Shown here: positions 24,884-32,692 of the stretch, piece by piece
Numbering within the stretch: the first letter of the stretch is position 1
How the letters are laid out: every line of letters begins with the position of its first letter
The notes under the pieces: model-generated
What the model saw: only the letters and a program-made list of their open reading frames with translations
What the model was told of the DNA's origin: nothing
Databases searched by the model: none
Translations under genes and position numbers: made by a program
Assembly (NCBI GenBank): GCA_026693085.1
Contig: JAPLNB010000154.1
Span: 1-35,052, forward strand
Direction: 5' to 3'
DNA: 35,052 nt
From: Planctomycetota bacterium
GTDB taxonomy: Bacteria > Planctomycetota > Phycisphaerae > Tepidisphaerales > Tepidisphaeraceae

Positions 24884-25921
24884 TCATTCTCCTGCTTTCC
24901 ATTGCAGAACACTCGTATGCTGATCGTTCGTCTGCACCAACACTTCCAGTCGGCATGCCAACCCCGTCGGCCGGTGGATCGCCTGCGCGAAAACCCTGAA
25001 GTGGCTTGACTTGTACACCGCAATTCCCTTCAGCACTTCTTTGTCAGCATCCGTCAAACCCTGCAATTGGTCGATATCGACCTCCGAGCGGAACGCATGC
25101 TCTTCCAGCGGCCCACGGCTGGCGTCGCCAAACTCCAGAAACTGACCGATCTGCCTCGCGGCACCTTCGCTCAGCGGCAGCGTCTCCAGCACCGCCGCCG
25201 AAGCGGTGTTGAGATTGATTCGCCCGTCGCCGATGCACCTCAGCAGATCCCCGTACCCCAGCCGCAGCCGCCCATCCGCATTGTCCGGCGGATACGACTC
25301 CGCCCCGTCATTCTCGTTGCTGTCCAACGCGCGGTTGTGATTCGCGTCCTCGCCAAGACAGTCCAAAGGCCCAAAGCCCCGAACAAGAAGCATCTCATCG
25401 AGAACTTCCATCGGCCCGTTCTTGCACCGGTACGGACGCGCCCGCGATACATAAAACTCGTTCTCCGCCCCGTCCGTCTGCGGGTTGTTGTCGCCGTCCA
25501 TCCAATCAAAAAGCCCCGCGATCTGAGCCTGCGACATCCCCAGCTTCTCCAGTGAAACGCTGGACCCATAGTTCACGTTCAGCTTCCCGTCTTCATCGAC
25601 CACCTGGTAATCCGCGGAATACGCCGCAGCCTCGCTGACCTGCCCCGGAACCCATGCGTCCAGCCAATCCTCAGATACCAATGGCCCATGCGCCCGCCAT
25701 GGCTCCGATGGATGGTCAAAATTGTTCACATTCTCCGCCAATCGCCCCAGCGCGATCGCGACCGCCGATGCAGCCTGTGCTTTGAGCTGCACCATCACCG
25801 CACGGTGCCTCGCCGACCGCCCTTCCAACGCCGCCCGGTACGCAAAACTCATCGCCAGCAAGCTCAACACCGCCATCGCGAAAAGAACAACAACCAGGAT
25901 GGACCCCCGCCTCTTTTTCAT
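24884..25921 (-). CDS. gspK: Type II secretion minor pseudopilin GspK
   Basis: Protein of 345 residues with a prepilin-type N-terminus: KKRRG, then the hydrophobic SILVVVLFAMAVLSLLAMSF. As usual for GspK the +5 residue is not Glu (here Val). GspK signatures follow: LFDWMDGDNNPQTDGAENEFY-like calcium-site region (quoted in part, about 141-160), a second acidic calcium-type loop at about 195-215, and the helix-hairpin-helix-like INLNTASAAVLETLP. With GspI and GspJ it caps the pseudopilus. It overlaps gspJ by 4 bases (ATGA). Confidence 0.93.
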   Translation of the reverse strand: MKKRRGSILVVVLFAMAVLSLLAMSFAYRAALEGRSARHRAVMVQLKAQAASAVAIALGRLAENVNNFDHPSEPWRAHGPLVSEDWLDAWVPGQVSEAAAYSADYQVVDEDGKLNVNYGSSVSLEKLGMSQAQIAGLFDWMDGDNNPQTDGAENEFYVSRARPYRCKNGPMEVLDEMLLVRGFGPLDCLGEDANHNRALDSNENDGAESYPPDNADGRLRLGYGDLLRCIGDGRINLNTASAAVLETLPLSEGAARQIGQFLEFGDASRGPLEEHAFRSEVDIDQLQGLTDADKEVLKGIAVYKSSHFRVFAQAIHRPTGLACRLEVLVQTNDQHTSVLQWKAGE

Positions 25922-26643
25922 TGCGACCTTGCGTGCGCCTCTTCCAGAAGCTGCTGATTCACGTGCGGAACAACGACATGCTCGATCGTCTGACCGCCGA
26001 CTCTGACCCGTAACACGACCACTATGTTGTCCGCAGGCCCGCTAAAGTGATCCTCCCAATTGGCGTTCGGCGAATCGGCAGGCCGGTACTGGATCGACAA
26101 GCCATCGACCCCCATCGCAATCACTGTCGGCGGCAGCCGATTCCAAACATCCGCTTCGCCTGTTTCTTCCGCGCCGACGCCCGCGGTCACATTCACCGAG
26201 CCTGCATACCCAATCGTCTTCAGTTCGACACTTCCCCCCGGCTGACCCTCTGTGCCAGGACACCACGTATACAAACGCCGCTGGATCACCGCGTGTCCCG
26301 ATCGAGCACTGGATGGCGCGCGGGCATGCGTAACGCACGCGATCGACACGCTCCCATCTTCATTCGTCTGTCCATTGATCGCCGCCACTTTCGGCAGCAT
26401 CACCGCGTATTCGATCGTCCGGGCAATTTGCGACGCAACCGCGTCCGCGGCAGCCCGTTGCTCCCATCGCAACGACGCCGTCCGCTCGATGTCCGCAGCC
26501 TGCCGGAACATCTCATACACGCCCACCAGAGCCGTGCTCATCACGACGCACGCCACCATCAACTCGGCAATCGTGAAAGCGCCGCACAACGCCCGGCCTG
26601 ATCCAGTCATCTTGGTTGCAACAGACATCACCCCAACCCCCAT
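25918..26643 (-). CDS. gspJ: Type II secretion minor pseudopilin GspJ-like
   Basis: Protein of about 241 residues from ATG 26643; starts at GTG 26670, ATG 26628 and ATG 26610 are also open. The prepilin motif reads RALCGA then FTIAELMVACVVMSTALVG. When the Glu is placed at +5 in the usual way the residue at -1 is Ala rather than Gly, an atypical peptidase site. The C-terminal half (VIAMGVDGLSIQYR, then VVVLRVRVGGQ) fits the GspJ beta domain. Position between an unknown secreted gene and gspK agrees with the usual I-J-K order. Confidence 0.82.
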   Translation of the reverse strand: MGVGVMSVATKMTGSGRALCGAFTIAELMVACVVMSTALVGVYEMFRQAADIERTASLRWEQRAAADAVASQIARTIEYAVMLPKVAAINGQTNEDGSVSIACVTHARAPSSARSGHAVIQRRLYTWCPGTEGQPGGSVELKTIGYAGSVNVTAGVGAEETGEADVWNRLPPTVIAMGVDGLSIQYRPADSPNANWEDHFSGPADNIVVVLRVRVGGQTIEHVVVPHVNQQLLEEAHARSQ

Positions 26644-26659
26644 CGACGCGACACGACAC

Positions 26660-27667
26660 TCAACCGCCACGCACCTGCGACACGCTTCTTGTTAATGCGC
26701 AGATCAAAATCTCCCCCCCTCCATGAAGACGATACGCCAGGCTGATCCGCCCGGCGCCGCGGCTGATCGCCAACGGCTTCCCTGCCAGCGTACACGCGGA
26801 CGAAATATCCAACCCCTGCGGCAACGAGATTTCCACCTGCCCGGTGCAGTCCTGCGGATCAAGCGGAAGCGGAGCCGTCGCAAACCGGTCTTTTCGCGCC
26901 TGCAGATTCAAATACTGCGGATTCAGCAGAACCAGAAACAACGCATTCTCCCCATACAACGCCGACATCGGCTGTCCCTGAGGCGCCGTCGCCCAATCCA
27001 CCGGCTTGGCCGTCGCCAACGCGCCGCAGTTGTTCAACAGTTGCGTCGTCAGCCGCCTGATCCGCCCCGCCGATCCGTGCCCGTCAATCGCCTCTCGCCA
27101 GATGATCCCCTGGTACCCGCTCCCCAGTGCCGCCATCACCATCCACTCGATCTCCTCAAACGTCGGCGCCCGACTCTCAAACAGCATTGCCTCACCCGTC
27201 AAATCCAGCGTCGCCAAGAGCTGCCGGTCCTGTGATTCGTAACGCAGCGCTCGGCAACTGTTGATCACCGGATGATCCACCTTCGGCCAATACAACTCCT
27301 GCTCCGCCGGCTTCTGCGACACAAACAACACATACGGATTCAGAACCACCCGGTCCACCAAAAAGCCAAACCGCCTCACCGCTTCTATCTGTTGCGATCG
27401 GCAGATGTAGATCGACGACGGCCCGCCCTGGTGCCTTTCCACTCGCCCTCGAAGCTTCTCTTCCGCCTCGTCGTACGTTCCATGCGCATGTGTCGGACAA
27501 GCCATCAGCATGCCAAACTCCGGCGAATCCGTCATCCCTTGCGTCGTGATGATCAACGCGCTGGCACGAGCCGCCGGACGTGTCGCCGGCACAGCAGCCC
27601 ACACCCCCGCCCCTGCCACCAGCGGAATGATCCCCGCACACTTGGTCAGCCATAGCATTCGAGCCAT
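26660..27667 (-). CDS. Exported protein of unknown function inside the secretion operon
   Basis: Protein of 335 residues. AAGGGGG lies 4 bases before ATG 27667. An N-terminal signal (hydrophobic 8-25, ending VWAAVPA) directs export. The phrases ALIITTQGMTDSPEFGMLMA, FLVDRVVLNPYVLFVSQ, MVMAALGSGYQGIIWREAID and the C-terminal beta-rich part resemble a TIM-barrel glycosidase-like layout, but I see no catalytic signature I can name. It sits between gspI and gspJ, where standard T2SS loci have no gene, behind its own predicted promoter. It could be a secreted substrate, a periplasmic assembly factor or a specificity component. Confidence 0.8.
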   Translation of the reverse strand: MARMLWLTKCAGIIPLVAGAGVWAAVPATRPAARASALIITTQGMTDSPEFGMLMACPTHAHGTYDEAEEKLRGRVERHQGGPSSIYICRSQQIEAVRRFGFLVDRVVLNPYVLFVSQKPAEQELYWPKVDHPVINSCRALRYESQDRQLLATLDLTGEAMLFESRAPTFEEIEWMVMAALGSGYQGIIWREAIDGHGSAGRIRRLTTQLLNNCGALATAKPVDWATAPQGQPMSALYGENALFLVLLNPQYLNLQARKDRFATAPLPLDPQDCTGQVEISLPQGLDISSACTLAGKPLAISRGAGRISLAYRLHGGGEILICALTRSVSQVRGG

Positions 27668-27739
27668 TGTTCCCCCTTGCAGCTACCGAAAGTCCAAAGA
27701 CACAAACAATCTCATTCCCCGTTCATGAACCGCCAGTCG

Positions 27740-27769
27740 ATCTTATCATAAGTAATACCACGCTGTCAA
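27740..27769 (-). promoter_or_regulatory. Internal promoter of the second half of the secretion cluster
   Basis: On the - strand a perfect -35 TTGACA (27769-27764) is followed after 18 bases by TAAGAT (27745-27740); GATAAG with a 16-base spacer is an alternative -10. Just downstream, at the expected transcription start, lies the perfect 10-base palindrome GTTCATGAAC (27721-27730), a possible operator. The region is the only long gap (117 bases) in the cluster. Confidence 0.6.
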
Positions 27770-27784
27770 CAACTCGCTGAGCAG

Positions 27785-28228
27785 CTACGTTTCGTCCGCC
27801 AAAGGCCAACCTCCCGTCTTCGCCGCCTGCGACTCGCTCTTGCCCACCTTCCGCCGTGGCACAAAGATCTGCGACAGCCGGTACGACTGCGTCTGGCCAT
27901 ATTCCATCCACTCCACCACCACCGTTGCCGAACACAGGCCATGCGGCTTTTCCTGGTACGTCAGCGACCACTTAAACCGCTCAGACGTTCCCGTCTTCGC
28001 CTCCAATCCATCCCCCGGCGCCGAAACGCCAAGCTCAAGCTGATTCTGCGCCAACCGCGACGCTTCATCGATCCGCGCCGCGTTCGAGCTGGTCGTCATG
28101 CTCAAACTTATCGCCCCAATCACGCCGATGATCCCCACCGACAGAATCGTCATCGCCACCAGGACTTCCAACAACGTGAAGCCCCGGCCGCCGCGAATCC
28201 GCAACCAATAGTCATCATGGCACCACAT
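27785..28228 (-). CDS. gspI: Type II secretion minor pseudopilin GspI
   Basis: Protein of 147 residues from ATG 28228. The prepilin motif is GGRG then FTLLEVLVAMTILSVGI, with Gly at -1 and Glu at +5. The phrase SNAARIDEASRLAQNQLE matches the helical region of GspI and the C-terminal half is beta-rich, ending in a charged tail. It overlaps gspH by 14 bases. With GspJ and GspK it forms the pseudopilus tip. Confidence 0.9.
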   Translation of the reverse strand: MWCHDDYWLRIRGGRGFTLLEVLVAMTILSVGIIGVIGAISLSMTTSSNAARIDEASRLAQNQLELGVSAPGDGLEAKTGTSERFKWSLTYQEKPHGLCSATVVVEWMEYGQTQSYRLSQIFVPRRKVGKSESQAAKTGGWPLADET

Positions 28229-28745
28229 ACACTTGCCCCGTCTGCGGCCACACCTGGATCTGAAGCGTCTGGTTCGACCGGCTCGCAAGCTCAATCACCC
28301 CCGAAAACCCCGATCCATCCGCATTGAATACAAGCTCCTGCACATCCAGGTCTGCCGACCCATCCGCCGGACCAATCCGCCTGACCCGCACCCCTTGCAC
28401 CAGCAGCTTCGACATGCCGGCCGCTCCGGCCACAGGCGAGAACTCGCCGCCGCCGCCGCCAACCCCCTCGACCTCATACACCTTTCGCTCATCCTGAAAC
28501 AGCAATCGGTGCGGACGCGCGCTCAGAGCCGCCTCCGTCTGCGCATATCGAATTGCCGCCGCCAGGTCGTTCGCCGACGCACGCAGCGTATGCAGATCAA
28601 CCCGCCCCTGCAGGTTCACCACCGCCGATCCCGCCAGCACCGCGATGATGACCACCACGATCAACATCTCAACCAGCGTGAAACCGCTGGACAATCTCGG
28701 TCCGGGTCGGCATCGGCCATCGGGATGTGCCCTCAGTCCCATCAT
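28215..28745 (-). CDS. gspH: Type II secretion minor pseudopilin GspH
   Basis: Protein of 176 residues. Prepilin motif LSSG then FTLVEMLIVVVIIAVLAG, Gly at -1 and Glu at +5, after a 20-residue basic leader. The helical continuation ANDLAAAIRYAQTEAALSAR is the GspH/FimT signature. A poly-Gly run (VGGGGGEF) sits in the beta domain. It overlaps the gspG stop by 4 bases. Confidence 0.92.
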   Translation of the reverse strand: MMGLRAHPDGRCRPGPRLSSGFTLVEMLIVVVIIAVLAGSAVVNLQGRVDLHTLRASANDLAAAIRYAQTEAALSARPHRLLFQDERKVYEVEGVGGGGGEFSPVAGAAGMSKLLVQGVRVRRIGPADGSADLDVQELVFNADGSGFSGVIELASRSNQTLQIQVWPQTGQVYVVP

Positions 28746-29152
28746 TGCAGCACGTCGTCCTCAGTACCCAATTGCCCGTCAGGCCCGGCGCTCTTCAAAA
28801 CGTATTGCCGCGCATACGTCGGATCGACCTCATACGAATACTGACGCCCCCACGGGTCCGCCTTCAGTCCGCCCTTCAGATACGGCCCCTTCCACCCGGC
28901 TATGTTTCGATCCTCCACCAGCACCTTCAGCCCTTCCTCCACGGTCGGATACCGCCCAATGTCCTGGTCAAACAAATCCAGCGCCAGCGACAAACTCCCG
29001 CTGATGTCCGCCTTCGCGCGAGTGACCCGGGCATCCTGCGACCGCCCCGACAGTCCCACGACGACCGCCCCCGCCAAAATACCGATGATCATAATCACCA
29101 GCAGCATCTCAATCAGCGTAAAACCCCGCCACTCACCCGATACCGCCACCAT
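28742..29152 (-). CDS. gspG: Type II secretion major pseudopilin GspG
   Basis: Protein of 136 residues from ATG 29152, with GGGAGG 6 bases ahead (TTG 29158 is the other option). It forms the body of the pseudopilus. Prepilin motif EWRG then FTLIEMLLVIMIIGILAG. The conserved GspG core YPTVEEGLKVLVED ... GWKGPYLKGGLKADPWG ... YSYEV is complete, and the C-terminal calcium site reads SAGPDGQLGTEDDV. Fifty-eight bases separate it from gspF. Confidence 0.95.
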   Translation of the reverse strand: MVAVSGEWRGFTLIEMLLVIMIIGILAGAVVVGLSGRSQDARVTRAKADISGSLSLALDLFDQDIGRYPTVEEGLKVLVEDRNIAGWKGPYLKGGLKADPWGRQYSYEVDPTYARQYVLKSAGPDGQLGTEDDVLQ

Positions 29153-29216
29153 AATCAACCTCCCTCTTCAATCTCATCCCCGCCGCCCACAAACCAATCG
29201 CAACTGACGACTATTC

Positions 29217-30440
29217 CTAATTCGCAACCATCGCATTAATGCGGAAAATCGGCAGAATCACCGCCGCCACAATGCCGGCAATAATCCCGCCCATAAGCAC
29301 AATGAGCAGCGGCTCCAGCAGCTTCACCGTCCCGGTAACCGTCCGCTCCGCCTCGTCTTCGTAAATCGATGAAAGCTCCGTAAGCATCTCCGGCAGCTCA
29401 CCCGTGTCCTCGCCGGTGCGGATCAGATTCACCACCATCGGCGGATACAGCCCCGTCTTGTCCATCGCCTCCGCCAACGTCTGCCCCGACGAAATGCCTT
29501 TGACCAAATTCGGAAAGGTCCCTTTCATCGCCAGGTTTCGCGCCGTGTCGCCCGTCACTCGCAGTGCATCCAGGATCGGCACCCCACTGTTCAGCAACGC
29601 CGCAAACGTGTGCGATATCCTCGCAATCTCCACCTTCAACAGCATCGGCCCGAACAAGGGCAGCCGAATCAGCCGCCGATCCACCTTCTCACGAATCGAC
29701 CGCTTCCGCAGTAACGCGCACGCCAAGCTCACCACCGCAGCCACCGCCACCACCACCGCCCACCACCACGTCGATAGAAACGCGCTCAGAGTAATCAACA
29801 CCTGTGTCGGCCAAGGCAAATTCTGCTTGAACGATTCGAACAACTCCTGAAATCGCGGAATCACAAACGTCATCAGCACAAAAATCGCCGTCAGCCCCAG
29901 AATCAGCAGAAACGCCGGGTAAATAAACGCCCCGATTACCTGCCCCCGAAGCTTCGCCGATTGCCCCAGGTGCTTGGCAAGATTGTTCAAGACCTCCGGC
30001 AGATTCCCCGCCTCTTCGCCCGACCGCACCAGACCCCGGTACACCGGATCAAACACCTGCGGATACTCATCCAGCGACTCCGAAAGCGGCCCTGCATCCT
30101 GCGATAGCGATTCCTCGATCGCTTCAACGATCTCCCCCAGCCGCGCGTTGCTGCACTGCCGCCGAAGCGTCGTCAGCGCCTGCACCATCGGCAGCCCCGC
30201 CTTCAGCAACGACGCCATCTGCCGCGTGAACACCGCCAGATCCGTCACACGAACCCTGCAAAACCGCTGCCGCCACCCCTTCGAACTCGCCGCCGCTGCC
30301 GCCGCAATCGGCCGGACCGACAGCGGATGGTAGCCGATCTCCATCAGCTTCAACACCGCCTCCTGGCTGCTGTGCGAACGAATCGTCCCCGTCTTCCGCT
30401 GCCCGCCAGTGCCCACCGCCAGGTAAATGAACCGCGACAT
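29217..30440 (-). CDS. gspF: Type II secretion inner-membrane protein GspF
   Basis: Protein of 407 residues with an N-terminal cytoplasmic part and two T2SF domains (about 65-188 and 267-389), each with the family pattern: FTRQMASLLKAGLPMVQAL in the first and ISHTFAALLNSGVPILDAL in the second. Three membrane segments are visible, at about 168-190, 218-243 and 375-397. It contacts the ATPase GspE and the pseudopilins. Start and gspE stop overlap by one base (TGATG). Confidence 0.95.
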   Translation of the reverse strand: MSRFIYLAVGTGGQRKTGTIRSHSSQEAVLKLMEIGYHPLSVRPIAAAAAASSKGWRQRFCRVRVTDLAVFTRQMASLLKAGLPMVQALTTLRRQCSNARLGEIVEAIEESLSQDAGPLSESLDEYPQVFDPVYRGLVRSGEEAGNLPEVLNNLAKHLGQSAKLRGQVIGAFIYPAFLLILGLTAIFVLMTFVIPRFQELFESFKQNLPWPTQVLITLSAFLSTWWWAVVVAVAAVVSLACALLRKRSIREKVDRRLIRLPLFGPMLLKVEIARISHTFAALLNSGVPILDALRVTGDTARNLAMKGTFPNLVKGISSGQTLAEAMDKTGLYPPMVVNLIRTGEDTGELPEMLTELSSIYEDEAERTVTGTVKLLEPLLIVLMGGIIAGIVAAVILPIFRINAMVAN

Positions 30441-32152
30441 CAGAAGTCCTCCTGGGTCACACGCAGAACCTCGGCCAACGTGGTCTTACCTTCCTTCACT
30501 CCCAGAATCGCGCTCTCTCGCAACGTCCGCATCCCTTCCAGGCACGCCAATTCCTTGATCCGCTCCGCCGGCTCCCGCTGTTGCACCAATCGCCGGATCC
30601 CAGGCGTCACCGGCAACACCTCCGCAACCGCGCTACGCCCGCGAAAACCCGTGAACCGGCACGACTCGCAACGCTGCCCTTCCCAGAGCTTCACCTCCTC
30701 GCCGCACCCAGCCGCCTGCATCATCTGCCTCCCAAAATCGTCCAGCGACTCCGCCAAGACCCTCCGCTTGCACAGCGGACACACCTTCCGCACCAACCGC
30801 TGCGCCACCACTCCAATCACCGAACTTGCCACCAAAAAAGGCTCAATCCCGATATCCAACAGCCGCGTAAACGCACTCGCCGCGTCGTTCGTGTGCAACG
30901 TCGCAAAAACCAAATGCCCCGTCAGTGACGATCGGATCGCAATGTCCGCCGTCTCCCGGTCGCGAATCTCGCCCACCAGCATCACATCCGGATCGTGCCG
31001 CAGCATGCTCCGCAGCGCCCGGGCAAACGTAAACCCGATCTCCTCATGCACCTGCATCTGAAGAATATTCTCCATCCAGTACTCAACCGGATCCTCGATC
31101 GTCTCGATCTTCACCGACGGGATATTGATCTTGCTCAAACACGTATAAAGGGTCGTCGTCTTCCCGCTCCCCGTCGGACCGGTCACCAGGATCAGCCCAT
31201 GCGGCCGGACAATCAACTGGTTGATCTTCTGCCGCTCCGTTGCTTCAAACCCCAGCGCCTCCAGATCCAGCTTTACCATCTGCCGGTTCTGAAGGCGTAT
31301 ACTCACCGCCTCCCCATGCACCCCGGGCAAGATGCTGATGCGCAGATCGTAATCCTGCCCCCCCAGCGAAGCCTGGCACCGCCCGTCCTGCGGCAGCCGT
31401 TTCTCCGTGATGTCCAGGTTGCTCATAATCTTGATGCGCGACACCAGCGCCAGCCGCAGCAACTTCACGCTCACCGGCATCGACACGTCCTCGAGCATCC
31501 CGTCAATGCGGTACCGAACCCGATATTTCTCCTCATAGGCCTCAAAATGAATGTCCGTCGCGTTCGCCCGGATCGCATCTGCCAGAACCTGGTTGACCAG
31601 ATTGACCACCGTCGGCTCATTGGCCGCCGCCTCCTCCGATGACGAAAGATTCGTCGTCTTCGCCCCCACCACCTGAATATCCTTCTCGCCGCGGTCCGCC
31701 AGCATCCGCTGAACCGTATCCGCCCCAATCCCGTAGCTCGCCTTGAGCATCCGGTCGATGATCGGCCGCGGACAAATCACCTTATCCAGCGCCCGCCCCA
31801 TCACCTGGCACAGATCATCCCACATCTGCCCGTCCAATGGATCCCAACACGCAACCTGCAGCCGCCCATCCACTTCTTCCAGCGGAATCACATGATGCCG
31901 GATCGCCAACGCCGGTGAAATGCTCGCCAAAATCTCCGGCCCAAGCTGCTTGATCTCCTGCCCCAGAAACGGCAGCTCCAGTTGCTCCGCCAAACCTTTC
32001 AACAGCGTCGGTTCATCGATCTGGCCCTTCTCGACCAGCACCTCGATCATCGATCGCTGCCGGTCACGAGCAAAATCCGACAGCTCCCTGACGCGGTCGA
32101 TGTCCAGCCCGCTGGCCTCAGCACACAGCGTCACCTCATCCACTATAACCAT
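30440..32152 (-). CDS. gspE: Type II secretion / type IV pilus-type ATPase GspE
   Basis: Protein of 570 residues powering pseudopilus assembly from the cytoplasm. N-terminal T2SSE_N domain (about 45-150). Walker A GPTGSGKT (325-332), Asp box around IETIEDPVEYWM (349-360), Walker B-type MLVGEIRD (391-398), His box LTGHLVFATLHTNDA (410-424), and the tetracysteine zinc site C458xxC461...C495xxC498. All motifs needed for activity are present. No Shine-Dalgarno is obvious before ATG 32152. It lies 33 bases after the small membrane protein gene. Confidence 0.96.
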   Translation of the reverse strand: MVIVDEVTLCAEASGLDIDRVRELSDFARDRQRSMIEVLVEKGQIDEPTLLKGLAEQLELPFLGQEIKQLGPEILASISPALAIRHHVIPLEEVDGRLQVACWDPLDGQMWDDLCQVMGRALDKVICPRPIIDRMLKASYGIGADTVQRMLADRGEKDIQVVGAKTTNLSSSEEAAANEPTVVNLVNQVLADAIRANATDIHFEAYEEKYRVRYRIDGMLEDVSMPVSVKLLRLALVSRIKIMSNLDITEKRLPQDGRCQASLGGQDYDLRISILPGVHGEAVSIRLQNRQMVKLDLEALGFEATERQKINQLIVRPHGLILVTGPTGSGKTTTLYTCLSKINIPSVKIETIEDPVEYWMENILQMQVHEEIGFTFARALRSMLRHDPDVMLVGEIRDRETADIAIRSSLTGHLVFATLHTNDAASAFTRLLDIGIEPFLVASSVIGVVAQRLVRKVCPLCKRRVLAESLDDFGRQMMQAAGCGEEVKLWEGQRCESCRFTGFRGRSAVAEVLPVTPGIRRLVQQREPAERIKELACLEGMRTLRESAILGVKEGKTTLAEVLRVTQEDF

Positions 32153-32185
32153 CTTAAAAACCCCCGCTTGGCATCGCGCTTGCCC

Positions 32186-32380
32186 TCATGGGTTGAGGTA
32201 CCCCAACGATTTCAGCCGCCGCTGCACCCCTTCATCCGCCTCCCCGGCCGGCTGGCTTGTCGGATTCGCCGCCGACCCCTCTCTTGGCACGCGCTCTCGC
32301 GATCTCGTCCAGATCACAAAAAGCACACCCAGACACAGCAGAAAGACCCCGACTATTCCATACAAAACACGTCGCCGCAT
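32186..32380 (-). CDS. Small single-pass membrane protein, first gene of the secretion operon
   Basis: Protein of 64 residues from ATG 32380 (GTG 32386 possible). GGGGGTG lies just upstream. MRRRV plus one membrane segment (about 6-25) predicts a cytoplasmic N-terminus and outward tail. The tail is Ser/Ala/Glu-rich and ends in the conserved-looking GVQRRLKSLGYLNP, a C-terminal pattern I have seen on other planctomycete and deltaproteobacterial exported proteins. It lies between the operon promoter and gspE and is probably part of the system, but I cannot name it. Confidence 0.65.
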   Translation of the reverse strand: MRRRVLYGIVGVFLLCLGVLFVIWTRSRERVPREGSAANPTSQPAGEADEGVQRRLKSLGYLNP

Positions 32381-32428
32381 GTGCACCCCCGTTTCTGGCG
32401 CACCCTTTTGAAGTCCCGACTTTCATTA

Positions 32429-32456
32429 AACATACCCAACTCCGCCCCAAAGTCAA
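32429..32456 (-). promoter_or_regulatory. Probable promoter of the secretion operon
   Basis: On the - strand TTGACT (32456-32451) is followed after 16 bases by TATGTT (32434-32429). The predicted start near 32422 leaves a leader of about 42 bases before the small membrane protein. Confidence 0.55.
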
Positions 32457-32617
32457 GACCTTGCCGCACCCAGTTCTTTCCACAAAAGAATAGGTCCAAT
32501 TTCCTCCCTCCCCAGCACATGGCCCGCCTCAGCATTCAACGCCAACCCCCTCTTTCCAATACTTCCACAACCGAGTTTGCCATCGCCCTGCCCAAACCCT
32601 CCGCAACTCCAACCCAT

Positions 32618-32645
32618 TTGACTTCCCCCGCCCCGCTATTAGTCT
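32618..32645 (+). promoter_or_regulatory. Candidate promoter of the duplicated-domain protein gene
   Basis: TTGACT (32618-32623) has a 16-base spacer to TAGTCT (32640-32645); the -35 is good, the -10 weak. The rest of the divergent gap 32460-32617 is C-rich and shows nothing else I can name. Confidence 0.35.
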
Positions 32646-32692
32646 ACTGACGTTCCGTGATGCACTTCGCAAACCTTTTTCGGAGATAGAAC

